A stretch of DNA of 64,000 nucleotides from Isoalcanivorax pacificus W11-5 (GTDB taxonomy: Bacteria; Pseudomonadota; Gammaproteobacteria; Pseudomonadales; Alcanivoracaceae), in assembly GCF_000299335.2 (NCBI RefSeq), contig NZ_CP004387.1, forward strand, positions 1,674,001-1,738,000. Direction: 5' to 3'. The notes under the pieces were generated by a model, which worked only from the letters and a program-made list of their open reading frames with translations, did no database searches and had not been told where the DNA came from. This document shows, in pieces, positions 34,846 through 44,145 of this stretch. A program made the translations under genes and the position numbers. How positions within the stretch are numbered: position 1 is the first letter of the stretch; every line of letters starts with the position of its first letter.

Positions 34846-37497
34846 TCAGGGAGCCAGGCGCGCCAGCGCCTGTTGCAGACGACTGCGGATGACCGGATGC
34901 AGGCCTGCTGCCAGCAGCGCCTCGGCGTCGTCGAGCAGCCGTGCGCATTCTTCCAGCCGGTCCGGGTTGGCGCGCTTCATTGCCTGCGGCAGTTTTTCCA
35001 GTTGCCAGCGCATGCGTTCTTCGCGTGCATCCGCCGGGCTTTCCACATCCGCACTCACTTCCAGCGCCACGGCCAGTTCGCGCTGGGCGGTGTCGTCCGT
35101 GTCGCTGTCCGGTGCAGCCGCCACGCGCTCGCTGAGTTTTTGCCAGCGCTGGCGTTTCGGCCATGCCGCCAGGGTGGCGCGGGCCTGTTGCAGCAGCTGG
35201 TCGCGCTGTTTCAGCAGATGCTGTTCGCGGCGCGGGCAGGGCAGGGCTTCCAGTGCCTGTATCTGTTCGCGCAGGGCCGCGCTGTCCAGCGTCGGCAGGG
35301 CGGCGCCAAATTGTTCCAGCGCGGCAGCCAGCATCTGTTTGTCCTGTGCGTGCTGCTGGCGCTGCGCGTCGCGCTCGGCCTGCTGGCGGCCGAACAGGGC
35401 GTCGCAGGCCTTGCGGAAGCGCTTGTGCAGGCCGCGATAGCGCTGCGGGTGCACCCAGCCGGTGTGTTTCCATTGTTGTTGCAGTTGCCGCGCCTGATCG
35501 GTGGCAGTGCGCAGGTCGCTCTGTTCAAGCAATTGCTCGACCTGCACGCAGTATTGTTCCAGCAGCTCGCCGTGCCGGGCGCTGGCCTGTTCGAGCCGTT
35601 CGTCCAGTGTGCTCAATAGCTGGCTGAAACGACGGCTGATGCCGCGTGCGTCAGTAAAGCGTACCGGCTGGTATTCGCGGAACTCCTGCGGTGCCTGGCG
35701 GCGGATCTCGAACAGCGCCGGCCAGTCGGTCTGCTCCGGATGCTGGGCCTGGCTGGCGAGCAGGGCGTCGAGCTGATCGCACAGCGCAGCGCGTTTGGCC
35801 AGATTGGCAGCACGCTCGGCGTCCTGTTCGCGAAAGTGTTCGCGGCAGGGTTCGTAGGCGATATCGGACGCGGCCTTGAAGCGTTCCCACAGCGCCTGGT
35901 CAATGTCCTGGTTGGAGGACATCAGGCTGCGCCATTCGTCATGCAGTGCCTGGATGGCGGTGGCTTTTTCTTCCGCGTCCATGGCTTCACTGGCCAGTGC
36001 TTCCATGCGGGCGCACAGGTCGTCTTTCTTCGGTTCGGCGGCGAATGCGTGCCAGTCGCGCAATTCGTCCAGCTCCGGACGCAGTTTTTCCATGCGCGCG
36101 GCGCGGCTGCTGTCCGGGTGCTCGGCCAGCAGCGCTTCGGCCTTGTGCCAGAGGCGGTTGGCGTGGCGCAGGTTGCGCTGGCGCAGTTCCCGTTGCACGG
36201 CGCCGAGCAGATTGTCCAGGGCTTCCTGTTCACTACTGCGCGGTGCGCGGCGGGCCTCGCGTTTTTCGCGTACTGGCTCGCGGGCCGGTTGTGCCAGGGT
36301 CAACTGGTCGGCGAGGCTGACCAGTAGCGACGGGCGTGGTGCATCGGCCGGCCATTGCGCCAGCCATTGTCGTGCCTCGGCGAGCAGGGTGTCGTCGCCA
36401 TTGCCGGCCTGCAAGGCGGTGCACAGGTCAGCCAGTTCCTGCTGGCGGGTCTGCAGCTCATCGGCGGCGGCAAGCAGCAGTTGCCAGCCCTCCAGCACGC
36501 CGGTGTAGCGCGCCTGGGTCTGCGCGTCGGCGGGATGCTCTTCAGTGGCGGCCTGCCAGCGGCGGGTTTGCATGGCCACAGCGGCACGCAGGCTGCCCAG
36601 ATGGCTGTCGAACACTTCTGCGGTGAGTTCGCCGCGCAGTGCCAGCAGGCCGTCGATGGCTGCCTGCTGTTCGGTGTGCAGTGTCTCTTTGCGGGCCTGC
36701 TCGGCCTGCGCCTGTTCGCGGGCGGCGAGCAGTGCGTCGCAGCGGGCGGCCTGTTCGTTGAAGTGGCGCTGTGCTTCGCCACTGGCCCCTTCGCTGGCCT
36801 GCTGCCATTGCTGGCGTAGCTGCGCCAAACGGGGGCCGTACAGGTTGTCGATCTGGCGGCCGGCGTGCTGGGTGATTTCCGCCAGGATGGCGTCGCGGGC
36901 GCGCTGGCGTTCTTCGCTGGCCTGGGCGGCCTGCTGGTGCTCGCGCAGTTTTTCACGGGCGCTTTGTTGTACGCGTTTGTCTCGGCCTTCGCGCACCAGT
37001 TGGCGCAGGGTGGTGGCGTCCTGGATACGTTCGGCGGCGCTGATGCGCTGGGCCGGGTCCTGGCCATGCAGCGCCAGTTCCAGCAGGGCGGCCGGGTCGG
37101 TCAGGCGTTCGGTGGCGGCCAGCCGGCAGGCGGCATCCGGGCTTTGCCGGGCGACATACAGCAGCGTGCCCTGATTGTCCGTGAGTTGGACCAGGCGCAG
37201 GCGGTTGTCCAGCGCCGGGCAGTGTTCGGCCAGGCCGGCCAGCAGCCGGTGCAGTTGTTCTGCAGCGGCGGTGCGCACGGTGTCGCTGGTGTCTTGGCTG
37301 ATCAGGTGATCAAGCAGTTTCAGGTCAGGCAGGCGCCCGGCTGCCGCAGCGCGGACCTCGCTGTCGCTGTCACCGCGTGCGAGGGTGGCGAGGACATGGC
37401 CGCTTTGTGGATCGTCCAGGGACAGTTCGTGAATGGCGCGCAGGCGCTGGGCAGCATTCTGGTGCTGCCAGCGCGGTCGGAAAAGTTTGCCCAGCAT
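34846..37497 (-). CDS. Large DUF349-domain helical protein
   Basis: The 883-residue protein begins with HEAT-like repeats (about 15-190; RAIHELSLDDP, EVRAAAAGRLPDL) and continues with long Gln/Ala/Arg/Glu-rich coiled coils containing several DUF349 repeats (motifs such as ALWERFKAASDIAYEPCREHF and HRYRGLHKRFRKACDALF-type blocks). No signal peptide or enzyme motif. DUF349 proteins are cytoplasmic and of unknown function. An AGGGGA site precedes the ATG. The very biased codon and base content produces several long false ORFs on the opposite strand. Confidence 0.88.
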   Translation of the reverse strand: MLGKLFRPRWQHQNAAQRLRAIHELSLDDPQSGHVLATLARGDSDSEVRAAAAGRLPDLKLLDHLISQDTSDTVRTAAAEQLHRLLAGLAEHCPALDNRLRLVQLTDNQGTLLYVARQSPDAACRLAATERLTDPAALLELALHGQDPAQRISAAERIQDATTLRQLVREGRDKRVQQSAREKLREHQQAAQASEERQRARDAILAEITQHAGRQIDNLYGPRLAQLRQQWQQASEGASGEAQRHFNEQAARCDALLAAREQAQAEQARKETLHTEQQAAIDGLLALRGELTAEVFDSHLGSLRAAVAMQTRRWQAATEEHPADAQTQARYTGVLEGWQLLLAAADELQTRQQELADLCTALQAGNGDDTLLAEARQWLAQWPADAPRPSLLVSLADQLTLAQPAREPVREKREARRAPRSSEQEALDNLLGAVQRELRQRNLRHANRLWHKAEALLAEHPDSSRAARMEKLRPELDELRDWHAFAAEPKKDDLCARMEALASEAMDAEEKATAIQALHDEWRSLMSSNQDIDQALWERFKAASDIAYEPCREHFREQDAERAANLAKRAALCDQLDALLASQAQHPEQTDWPALFEIRRQAPQEFREYQPVRFTDARGISRRFSQLLSTLDERLEQASARHGELLEQYCVQVEQLLEQSDLRTATDQARQLQQQWKHTGWVHPQRYRGLHKRFRKACDALFGRQQAERDAQRQQHAQDKQMLAAALEQFGAALPTLDSAALREQIQALEALPCPRREQHLLKQRDQLLQQARATLAAWPKRQRWQKLSERVAAAPDSDTDDTAQRELAVALEVSADVESPADAREERMRWQLEKLPQAMKRANPDRLEECARLLDDAEALLAAGLHPVIRSRLQQALARLAP

Positions 37498-37705
37498 TGA
37501 TATCCCCTGCTGTCGGCGCCGGGCGGGGCGCCGCGATGATGTAGCGTATATGGGCCCGCATCATACCCCCGGCGGGCTGTGCAACACAGCCGTTACGGTG
37601 TGTGCGGGCCGCTGCCGCGATCAACCGGATGGCGGTGCGGCATGCGGGACATGATAGCGATCCCGTGCCGGGGGACAACAGCCCCCGGCGCGGTCGGTGG
37701 AGAGG

Positions 37706-38596
37706 TCAGCGGGCCAGGCGCGCCTGCAGCAAGGCGTCTTTTTCGGCCCAGAGGTCGCTGATCCATGCCTGGAAACGGGCGCGGAAGGCGGGGTCGTTTT
37801 CATAGTCACCCTGCGAGGCCCACTCCGGGATGGGGCGTGGCCGGATGATGATCTGGATATCGCGGATGGCACCGCCGAGGAAGGCCATCAGGCTGCGCGA
37901 GACGCCTTGCGGGTAGACGATGGTCACGTCCAGCAGGGTGCCGAGCTTGCCGCCCATGGCGCCGAGTGCGAACGCGGTGCCACCGGCCTTGGGCTTGAGC
38001 AGGTGCTGGTACGGGGACTGCTGCTGGTCGTGCTTGGCCTGGGTGAAACGGGTGCCCTCGAAGAAATTCATCACCGAGGTCGGGAAATGGGCGAATTTCT
38101 CGCACGCTTTGCGGGTGGTCTCCAGGTCCTTGCCTTTCAGGGACGGATCGCGCTCGATCTCTTCGCGGGTGTGCCGTTTCATGAACGGGAAATCCAGCGC
38201 CCACCAGGCGTGGCCCAGCAACGGCACGCGGATCAGCTCCTGTTTGAGGAAGAATTTCAGCATCGGGATGCGGCGGTTGAACACCTTCTGCAGCACCAGG
38301 ATGTCGGCCCAGGACTGGTGGTTGCTGGTGACCAGATACCACTGGTCTTTGCTCAACCCCTCAAGGCCCTCGATCTGCCAGCGCGGGCGGCTGATCAGGC
38401 CGATCAGGGTGTTGTTGACCCACATCCAGGATTCGGCGATGCGCACCAGCACCCGGGCCAGGGCAATCTGTGTGCGCTCGTGGCGGATCGCCATCCGGGC
38501 CAGGGTGAACAGATAGAGCGGGATCACCATGACCACGGTGTTGAGGAGGATGCCCAGCAGAACCAGGGGTGCACGGATGTAGTTCCAGATGTTCAT
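37706..38596 (-). CDS. PlsC-like acyltransferase (YihG group)
   Basis: The 296-residue membrane-associated protein has an N-terminal hydrophobic helix and the glycerolipid acyltransferase blocks: SNHQSWADI (catalytic H-x4-D), and NFFEGTRF for substrate phosphate binding. The length and motifs resemble the YihG/lysophospholipid acyltransferase group more than canonical PlsC. It acylates lysophosphatidic acid or a related lipid at the inner membrane. It is divergent from a CoA racemase gene. No clear ribosome-binding site was seen. Confidence 0.88.
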   Translation of the reverse strand: MNIWNYIRAPLVLLGILLNTVVMVIPLYLFTLARMAIRHERTQIALARVLVRIAESWMWVNNTLIGLISRPRWQIEGLEGLSKDQWYLVTSNHQSWADILVLQKVFNRRIPMLKFFLKQELIRVPLLGHAWWALDFPFMKRHTREEIERDPSLKGKDLETTRKACEKFAHFPTSVMNFFEGTRFTQAKHDQQQSPYQHLLKPKAGGTAFALGAMGGKLGTLLDVTIVYPQGVSRSLMAFLGGAIRDIQIIIRPRPIPEWASQGDYENDPAFRARFQAWISDLWAEKDALLQARLAR

Positions 38597-38778
38597 GCAG
38601 TTGTATAGAAAGTCCAGGGAGCGGCAATCCTAGCGGAAAAGCCCGGGGCTGTCCCGGCCGGCAGGGGACTGTCTGGTCGCTCCGGTCAGGATTTTGAGCA
38701 GCCCCGTCATTGGCGCCGGGCGGCGTGCTGCCTATGCTGCCCGGGAACCTGAATCCCCACCCATCAAAGAGGCATGCC

Positions 38779-39957
38779 ATGGCCGGTCCGCTTTCCACGC
38801 TCAAAGTGCTCGATTTCAGTACGCTGCTGCCGGGGCCGTTCGGCACCCTGATACTGGCCGATCTCGGCGCCCAGGTGCTGCGTGTCGAGTCGCCTACCCG
38901 GCCGGATATGGTCCGCATGCTGCCGCCGATGGCCGGCGGCATTTCCGCTGTGCATGGCTATCTGAACCGCTCCAAGCGTTCGCTGGCACTGGACCTGAAA
39001 AAGCCGGAGGCAGTGGCGGTGATCCACCGGCTGGTACAGGACTACGACATCATCGTCGAGCAGTTCCGCCCTGGCGTGATGAACCGTCTGGGCGTGGGCT
39101 ACGAGGCGCTGCGCGAGATCAACCCGGGCCTGATCTACTGTTCCATCACCGGCTACGGCCAGGACGGCCCGTACCGTGACCGTGCCGGCCATGACCTGAA
39201 TTACCTGGCGATTGCCGGCATGACCGCCTACAACGGCCGCCGCGACAGCGGCCCGGCACCGATGGCCCTGCAGGCGGCGGACATCGCCGGTGGCTCCTGC
39301 CATGCGGTGATGGCGATCCTGGCGGCGGTGATCCATCGCCAGGCCACCGGCGAAGGCCAGCATATCGATATTTCCATGACCGACGCGGCGTTCAGCCTGC
39401 ACGCGCTGACCGCACCGCAGGCCCTGATTGCCGGCGAAGACCCGGTGCTGGAGCGTACCCAGCTCAATGGCGGCTCCTTCTATGACTGCTACGAAACCCG
39501 TGATGGCCGCTGGTTCTCGGTGGCGGGGCTGGAGCCGCAGTTCTTCCTGCAGTTCTGTCAGGCGATTGGTCGCCCGCACCTGGCAACAAAGGGACTGGCC
39601 ATGGCACCGGACATTGTTGCCGAGGTGAAGGCGGAAATCCGTGCCGCCATGAAGGAAAAGAGCTTCGACGAATGGTCTGCCATTTTTGCCGGCGTGGATG
39701 CCTGCGTGGAGCCCGTGCTGTCGCTGTCCGAGGCGGCTGAACACCCACAGCTCAAGGCGCGTGGCATGGTGGTGGAAGTGCCGGCCGGGGAGGGCACTCA
39801 GCGTCAGGTCGCCTCGCCGTTCAAGTTTTCCGCCACGGCACCGGAATACCGTTTTGCGGGTGGCATGCCGGGTGCGCACACGCGTGAAGTGCTGGCCGAG
39901 CACGGTTTCAGCGATGACGACATTCAGGCGCTGATGCAGATCGGTGCGGCAATGTAA
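38779..39957 (+). CDS. CoA-transferase family III protein, alpha-methylacyl-CoA racemase-like
   Basis: The 392-residue protein belongs to CaiB/BaiF family III. The segment AGHDLNYLAIAGM contains the catalytic Asp seen as GHDINY in alpha-methylacyl-CoA racemases, and later blocks (ADIAGGSCHAVMAIL, GEGQHIDISMTDAAF, LNGGSFYDCYETRDGRWF, EPQFF) match AMACR. It would epimerise 2-methyl-branched acyl-CoAs for beta-oxidation, fitting a lipid- or hydrocarbon-degrading lifestyle. The ATG at 38779 is chosen by homology; GAGG precedes it. A simple CoA transferase is the alternative. Confidence 0.88.
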   Translation: MAGPLSTLKVLDFSTLLPGPFGTLILADLGAQVLRVESPTRPDMVRMLPPMAGGISAVHGYLNRSKRSLALDLKKPEAVAVIHRLVQDYDIIVEQFRPGVMNRLGVGYEALREINPGLIYCSITGYGQDGPYRDRAGHDLNYLAIAGMTAYNGRRDSGPAPMALQAADIAGGSCHAVMAILAAVIHRQATGEGQHIDISMTDAAFSLHALTAPQALIAGEDPVLERTQLNGGSFYDCYETRDGRWFSVAGLEPQFFLQFCQAIGRPHLATKGLAMAPDIVAEVKAEIRAAMKEKSFDEWSAIFAGVDACVEPVLSLSEAAEHPQLKARGMVVEVPAGEGTQRQVASPFKFSATAPEYRFAGGMPGAHTREVLAEHGFSDDDIQALMQIGAAM

Positions 39958-39978
39958 TGCCCGGCGAAGTGTGATGCA

Positions 39979-40016
39979 CCGGTAAAATCTGCGGGCCTGC
40001 CCGCAGATTTTACCGG
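39979..40016. repeat. Perfect 18-bp inverted repeat (hairpin)
   Basis: Two perfect 18-bp arms (39979-39996 and 39999-40016) with a 2-nt centre lie 21 bp past the racemase stop. The inner half is GC-rich and the outer half AT-rich, with TTTTA near the end. A transcription terminator is likely, though the perfect arms are longer than usual. Confidence 0.7.
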
Positions 40017-40083
40017 CACCGGCTGGCTCCGCCGCGCCGTCCCCGCTTATGCTCGCGGTAACAATGGAGCAGGTAGAGCAGTA

Positions 40084-41319
40084 GTGCATCACGCGGGAAG
40101 AGCCCTGTGTGCAGGGAGCGCACAGCGCAGCCAGCCGATATGCCGGTATGCCGGGCCGCCGCGTGGCGTGCGCCGCGCAGTGTCTGCGCTGTGCAGCGTC
40201 GTCTGTCTGCTGGTGCTGGCCGTCATTGCTCGCGCCGATGACCTGCCCCCGCCTGTGGAGGCGGTCCCCACCGAGCCAGCCATGGCTCCCCCTGCTGTGG
40301 CGCCTGAAGTCATCGAACTCCCGGAAGACCCTGAACTCGACGACCCGGAAGGCTGGATCGAACAGCCGGATGGTACCGTGCTGCTGGAAACCGACGACAC
40401 TGGCGAGGTCTACCGCGTGCCGGTGGATTGTGATCCCTGGGAAAGCGGTGAACTGCAATGGGTCGACCGCGCCCACCATGCGTTTTCCCGAGGCCTGTGC
40501 TGGCCGACCCAGTGGCTGGACGGCGTGTTTGGTGACGCCGATGACCAGAGCCGCGGCGTGGCCGGCACGTCAGTGCGGGTGGTGGGGGCGCAGTTGTTTC
40601 GCGATGACGGCGAGCGTGACAGTGACGTGCGCTTTCGGGTGCGCGTCCATCTGCCAAATCTGGAACACCGGCTGAGCCTGGTGCTGGCCAGTGAACGGGA
40701 ATTCGAGGATGAGAACGCCGGCCTGCAGGGTTCGCCGGAGACCACCGGCGACAACGAGGACAATGCCGCCCGGGCCGGCCTGCGCTGGGTGCTGGCGACC
40801 GCCGACAATATGGATATCGACATGGACGTCGGTGTGCGCTCGGATATCAAGCTGTACTGGCGCGGCCGCTACCGGCAGCAGCGGCAGGTCTCGGAATACT
40901 GGTCAGCCCGGCTGGAAGAAACGGTGGACTGGCGGGACCTGAAGGGCTGGCGCAGCCGCACCGTGGTGGATTTCGACCGGCCCCTGTCCCGGCACCGCCT
41001 GTTCCGCAGCACCAGTTTTGTCGAGATCAGCGAAGAGAATATTCAGGAAGGGCGTGGCTGGCGCTGGCAGCAGAGTGCGGTGCTCGGTGTGGAACTGAAT
41101 CGGCGCGAAGCGCTGCGTTATCTGGTCAGTATGGACGGCTTTACCCGCCCGAATACCCGCGTGGAAAACTACCGCGCCGGCGTCACTTATCGCCGCAATA
41201 TCTGGCGGCCCTGGTTCTTCTATGAACTGGAACCCTATCTGCTGTGGCCGCGCGAGCGGGACTTCGATACCACCACCGGCATCGTGTTCCGGGTCGAGAC
41301 ACTGTTCGGGATCTGGTAG
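40084..41319 (+). CDS. Putative outer-membrane beta-barrel protein, unidentified
   Basis: The protein of 411 residues (GTG start at 40084; a GTG at 40168 would give a more normal signal peptide) has a hydrophobic signal segment ending IARADD, a Pro/Glu-rich linker, and a C-terminal part of alternating amphipathic strands (for example RFRVRVHLPNLEHRLSLVLASERE, shown here in short, and RRNIWRPWFFYELEPYLLWP) ending VETLFGIW with a terminal aromatic, typical of barrels. It is not a family I can name. Function unknown. Confidence 0.72.
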   Translation: MHHAGRALCAGSAQRSQPICRYAGPPRGVRRAVSALCSVVCLLVLAVIARADDLPPPVEAVPTEPAMAPPAVAPEVIELPEDPELDDPEGWIEQPDGTVLLETDDTGEVYRVPVDCDPWESGELQWVDRAHHAFSRGLCWPTQWLDGVFGDADDQSRGVAGTSVRVVGAQLFRDDGERDSDVRFRVRVHLPNLEHRLSLVLASEREFEDENAGLQGSPETTGDNEDNAARAGLRWVLATADNMDIDMDVGVRSDIKLYWRGRYRQQRQVSEYWSARLEETVDWRDLKGWRSRTVVDFDRPLSRHRLFRSTSFVEISEENIQEGRGWRWQQSAVLGVELNRREALRYLVSMDGFTRPNTRVENYRAGVTYRRNIWRPWFFYELEPYLLWPRERDFDTTTGIVFRVETLFGIW

Positions 41320-41326
41320 GGCGGGC

Positions 41327-41356
41327 CTGGCAGGCTGCTGAACAACCTCCTGCCAG
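41327..41356. terminator. Hairpin between convergent genes
   Basis: An 8-bp perfect stem (CTGGCAGG / CCTGCCAG) with a 14-nt loop just after the barrel gene stop; no T run, so it is only a possible terminator. Confidence 0.4.
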
Positions 41357-41377
41357 AGTGGCCCCGCCCGTCGGTTG

Positions 41378-42061
41378 TCAGACCCAGCTTGTGCGCTGGC
41401 GACTGGCGCGGGATTTGAAATACCAGCCCAGCGTCATGCCGCCGAAGATGGTGAGCAGGGCAAACATCCAGCCCTGGAAGGTGCGGTCGTTGCGCAGCAG
41501 GGCGTTTTCCGCCTTGACCTGATCCAGTTCCGTGCGCAGCAGGCTCAGGTCTTCATTGAGCTTGCGGTTGGCGCGATCCAGGCGCAGAGGATCGGCGGCC
41601 ACCTGCTGCAGTTGCTCCAGTTCTTCACCGCGTGCGCTCAGGTTCTGGTTCAGTTCACTGGCCTGTTGAGAGAAGCGGTCGCGTTCGGTGCTGGCTTCAT
41701 CCAGGGCGCTGCGTACCTCGGCCAGTTCCCGTTCCAGATTCTGCACGCGCTGTTGCGCCCGCTCGAGCTGGATGCGGGCGATCGGCTGGCGGCTCATGTA
41801 CTGCTCTTCGACCCAGCCTTCGGTATCGCCGACGCGGATCTGCACCCAGTCAGCACCCTGGTCCCATTTCAGCACTTCGACTTGCGTGCCGGAGCGCAGG
41901 CCCCGGTGCACGATGCGGAAACCGGTGCCGGCGCCGGCACGCACCGGCACGTAGATACTGTCGCCAATCCAGCCGGAAGCGGCCCGGGCGGTGGCGGGCA
42001 GGGTCATGCCCGTGAACAGGGCGGTGAAAAAGACAAAACCAAGAACAAACCGTAAGCGCAT
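41378..42061 (-). CDS. SH3-domain/coiled-coil membrane protein (TIGR04211, YgiM-like)
   Basis: The 227-residue protein has a signal peptide (ending ARAAS), a bacterial SH3 domain (about 28-92; YVPVRAGAGTGFRIVHRGLR), a coiled coil (about 95-185) and a C-terminal transmembrane helix (MFALLTIFGGMTLGWYF) with a short basic tail. This is the layout of E. coli YgiM and TIGR04211 proteins: periplasmic SH3 held at the inner membrane. Function unknown, possibly envelope-related. Confidence 0.9.
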   Translation of the reverse strand: MRLRFVLGFVFFTALFTGMTLPATARAASGWIGDSIYVPVRAGAGTGFRIVHRGLRSGTQVEVLKWDQGADWVQIRVGDTEGWVEEQYMSRQPIARIQLERAQQRVQNLERELAEVRSALDEASTERDRFSQQASELNQNLSARGEELEQLQQVAADPLRLDRANRKLNEDLSLLRTELDQVKAENALLRNDRTFQGWMFALLTIFGGMTLGWYFKSRASRQRTSWV

Positions 42062-42135
42062 GAATTCGAACTCCGTGTCACAGGCGCGCGCAGTGTAGAA
42101 AAAAGCGTTTCTGCCGGGTTGTGACCCTGGTCACA

Positions 42136-42435
42136 TCAGGGCAGAACTTTACGAAATGGTTTCACAGTGACACGGGCGTAGACGCCCGCGTCCACGTACG
42201 GGTCGGCATCGGCCCAGCGTTGGGCGTCCTCCAGGCTGGGGAATTCCGCCACCACCAGCGAGCCGGTGAAACCGGCCTCGCCCGGGTCGTCGCAATCAAT
42301 GGCCGGGTGCGGCCCGGCCAGCAGTAACCGGCCCTCATCCTGCAGGCGTCGCAGGCGGGCCAGATGTTCCGGCCGTGCGGCCAGGCGTTGCGCCAGCGTA
42401 CCGGCGACATCTTCACTGATAAAGGCGTAGAACAC
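42136..42435 (-). CDS. yciI: YciI-family protein
   Basis: The 99-residue protein matches Yci[13 protein letters not shown] at the start, [22 protein letters not shown], a central [24 protein letters not shown] and a C-terminal VTVKPF. The family has a ferredoxin-like fold with a conserved His-Asp pair; the physiological reaction is unclear. It starts 3 bp after yciB, as in the conserved yciB-yciI pairing. Confidence 0.93.
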   Translation of the reverse strand: MFYAFISEDVAGTLAQRLAARPEHLARLRRLQDEGRLLLAGPHPAIDCDDPGEAGFTGSLVVAEFPSLEDAQRWADADPYVDAGVYARVTVKPFRKVLP

Positions 42436-42438
42436 GTG

Positions 42439-43059
42439 TCATTCCTCGTGTTGCCGGGTGTCCGGTTTCGCAGCGCGGTCGTGGAACAGGCGCTGGCGTT
42501 CCTCTTCCGGCAGCCGTTTGTACACGAACAGGAACAGGCCCATGTAGAACACCAGGTTCAGCAGTGTGAAACCGATCAGCTTGAAATTGACCCAGAAATC
42601 GGTGCTGAAGTGATAGGCGATATAGATGTTCAGGCCGCCAAGCAGACTGAAGTAGAGCACAAAGCTGATATTGAGGATGGTCCAGTCACGCTTCACCAGC
42701 GGCACCACATAACCCAGCCCGCTGATCATCATCGCCTCGCACATGCGTTGCAGCAGCGAGCGTTCGCGCAGGAACTGGCCGGCCAGCAATACCACCGCCA
42801 GCACACCGTAGATCACGGTCGGCCGCCACTTGATGAACATTTCGTCGCGCAGCAGCAGCGTCAGGCCGCCGAATACCAGGGTGACGACGAACACCAGCAG
42901 GTGCATGCGCTCGACCTTGCGCCAGACCAGATAGCCCAGCACGATCTGCAGCAGGCTGGCGATGAGGATGCCCCAGGTGGCCAGATAGATGTCCCGGCCG
43001 CTGGCGAAATACAGGCCGAAAAAGACAATCACCGGCAGGTAGTCGAACAGCTTTTTCAT
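42439..43059 (-). CDS. yciB: Inner-membrane septation/envelope protein YciB (IspZ)
   Basis: The 206-residue protein has five or so transmembrane helices and YciB features: KKLFDYLPVIVFFGLYFASG at the N-terminus, FGGLTLLLRDEMFIKWRPT, and FKLIGFTLLNLVF. YciB affects envelope integrity and cell division. The ATG at 43059 has a GGGAGC site; longer upstream frame is antisense to rnm. It shares its transcript with yciI. Confidence 0.95.
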   Translation of the reverse strand: MKKLFDYLPVIVFFGLYFASGRDIYLATWGILIASLLQIVLGYLVWRKVERMHLLVFVVTLVFGGLTLLLRDEMFIKWRPTVIYGVLAVVLLAGQFLRERSLLQRMCEAMMISGLGYVVPLVKRDWTILNISFVLYFSLLGGLNIYIAYHFSTDFWVNFKLIGFTLLNLVFYMGLFLFVYKRLPEEERQRLFHDRAAKPDTRQHEE

Positions 43060-43173
43060 GCCTGCTCCCTGTTTGCGAGGTCCTGATGGTAATGGATGCT
43101 CGTTTGGGTGAACAGGTGAAATCGCCGCGCTCATGCTATGCTGCTGGCCGCATTCACCAGCCCCGGACCCCGC

Positions 43174-44019
43174 ATGACTTCGCCCTGCTACGACTTCCAC
43201 TGTCACAGCACTGCCTCCGATGGCACGCTCACGCCTGCCGAACTGGTGGCGCGCGCGGCGGCGGCCGGGGTAGAGCAACTGGCGCTGACCGACCATGACA
43301 CCCTGGCCGGGTTGCCGGAGGCGCGGGCAGCCGCCGTCCAGGCGGGCATCGAACTGGTGACCGGCATCGAGCTGTCGGTGGGCTGGGGGAATCGCGAACT
43401 GCACGTGGTCGGATTGGGCATGCAGGCGGAGCACCCGGCGTTGCTGGCACTGGTTGAAGCCCAGCAGCAGGCGCGGGTGCGCCGTGCGGAACAGATTGGC
43501 CGCAAGCTGGACAAGGCCGCCGGCCTGGCCGGCAGCTATGAACGCGCTGCCAGCCTGGCCGGTACGGATGCGCCGGGCCGGCCGCTGTTTGCGCGCATGC
43601 TGGTGGCTGCCGGCAAGGTGCGCGATGAGCAGCATGCCTTCAACCGCTACCTCAAGCCGGGCCAGTCGGCCTTTGTCAGCACACCCTGGGTCGCCCTCGA
43701 AGAGGCCGTGGCAGCGCTGCGCGAAACGGGAGGCGTCGCGGTACTGGCCCATCCCGTGCGCTATGGCATGACACGACGCAAGCTGCGGCAATTACTGGCA
43801 GATTTCTGCGCCGCCGGTGGCGAAGGGCTGGAGGTGGCGATGCCGCGCCTGAATCCGGCCCAGCAGGCACTGCTGCGCGAATGCCTGCGTGATTTCCCGC
43901 TCTATGCCTCCGGTGGTTCCGATTTTCACACGCCGGCACAACAATGGCTGGAACTCGGCCGGCTGCCGCCGCTGCCGGAAGGTGCCCGCCCGGTGTGGGA
44001 GCTGTTCCGCGCAGCCTGA
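43174..44019 (+). CDS. rnm: PHP-domain 5'-3' exoribonuclease RNase AM (TrpH/YciV)
   Basis: The protein of 281 residues has the PHP metal motifs YDFHCHSTASDG, LTDHDT, GIELS, AHPVRYG and GGSDFHTP. RNase AM matures the 5' ends of 5S and 23S rRNA and degrades short oligonucleotides. The ATG at 43174 gives the normal N-terminus; an in-frame ATG 36 bp earlier is possible and neither has a clear ribosome-binding site. It precedes yciO as in E. coli. Confidence 0.92.
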   Translation: MTSPCYDFHCHSTASDGTLTPAELVARAAAAGVEQLALTDHDTLAGLPEARAAAVQAGIELVTGIELSVGWGNRELHVVGLGMQAEHPALLALVEAQQQARVRRAEQIGRKLDKAAGLAGSYERAASLAGTDAPGRPLFARMLVAAGKVRDEQHAFNRYLKPGQSAFVSTPWVALEEAVAALRETGGVAVLAHPVRYGMTRRKLRQLLADFCAAGGEGLEVAMPRLNPAQQALLRECLRDFPLYASGGSDFHTPAQQWLELGRLPPLPEGARPVWELFRAA

Positions 44020-44145
44020 ACGGCCCCGATAGCCTCAGCCAATCACTGCCATGCCTGATGGCAGCACGCCATACCCCGCAGAAGGCTCGCGACGAGCGGG
44101 CGCAGGCCCTACAATGCCGGCCCTGTTCACTGATCCCGGAGCCCC

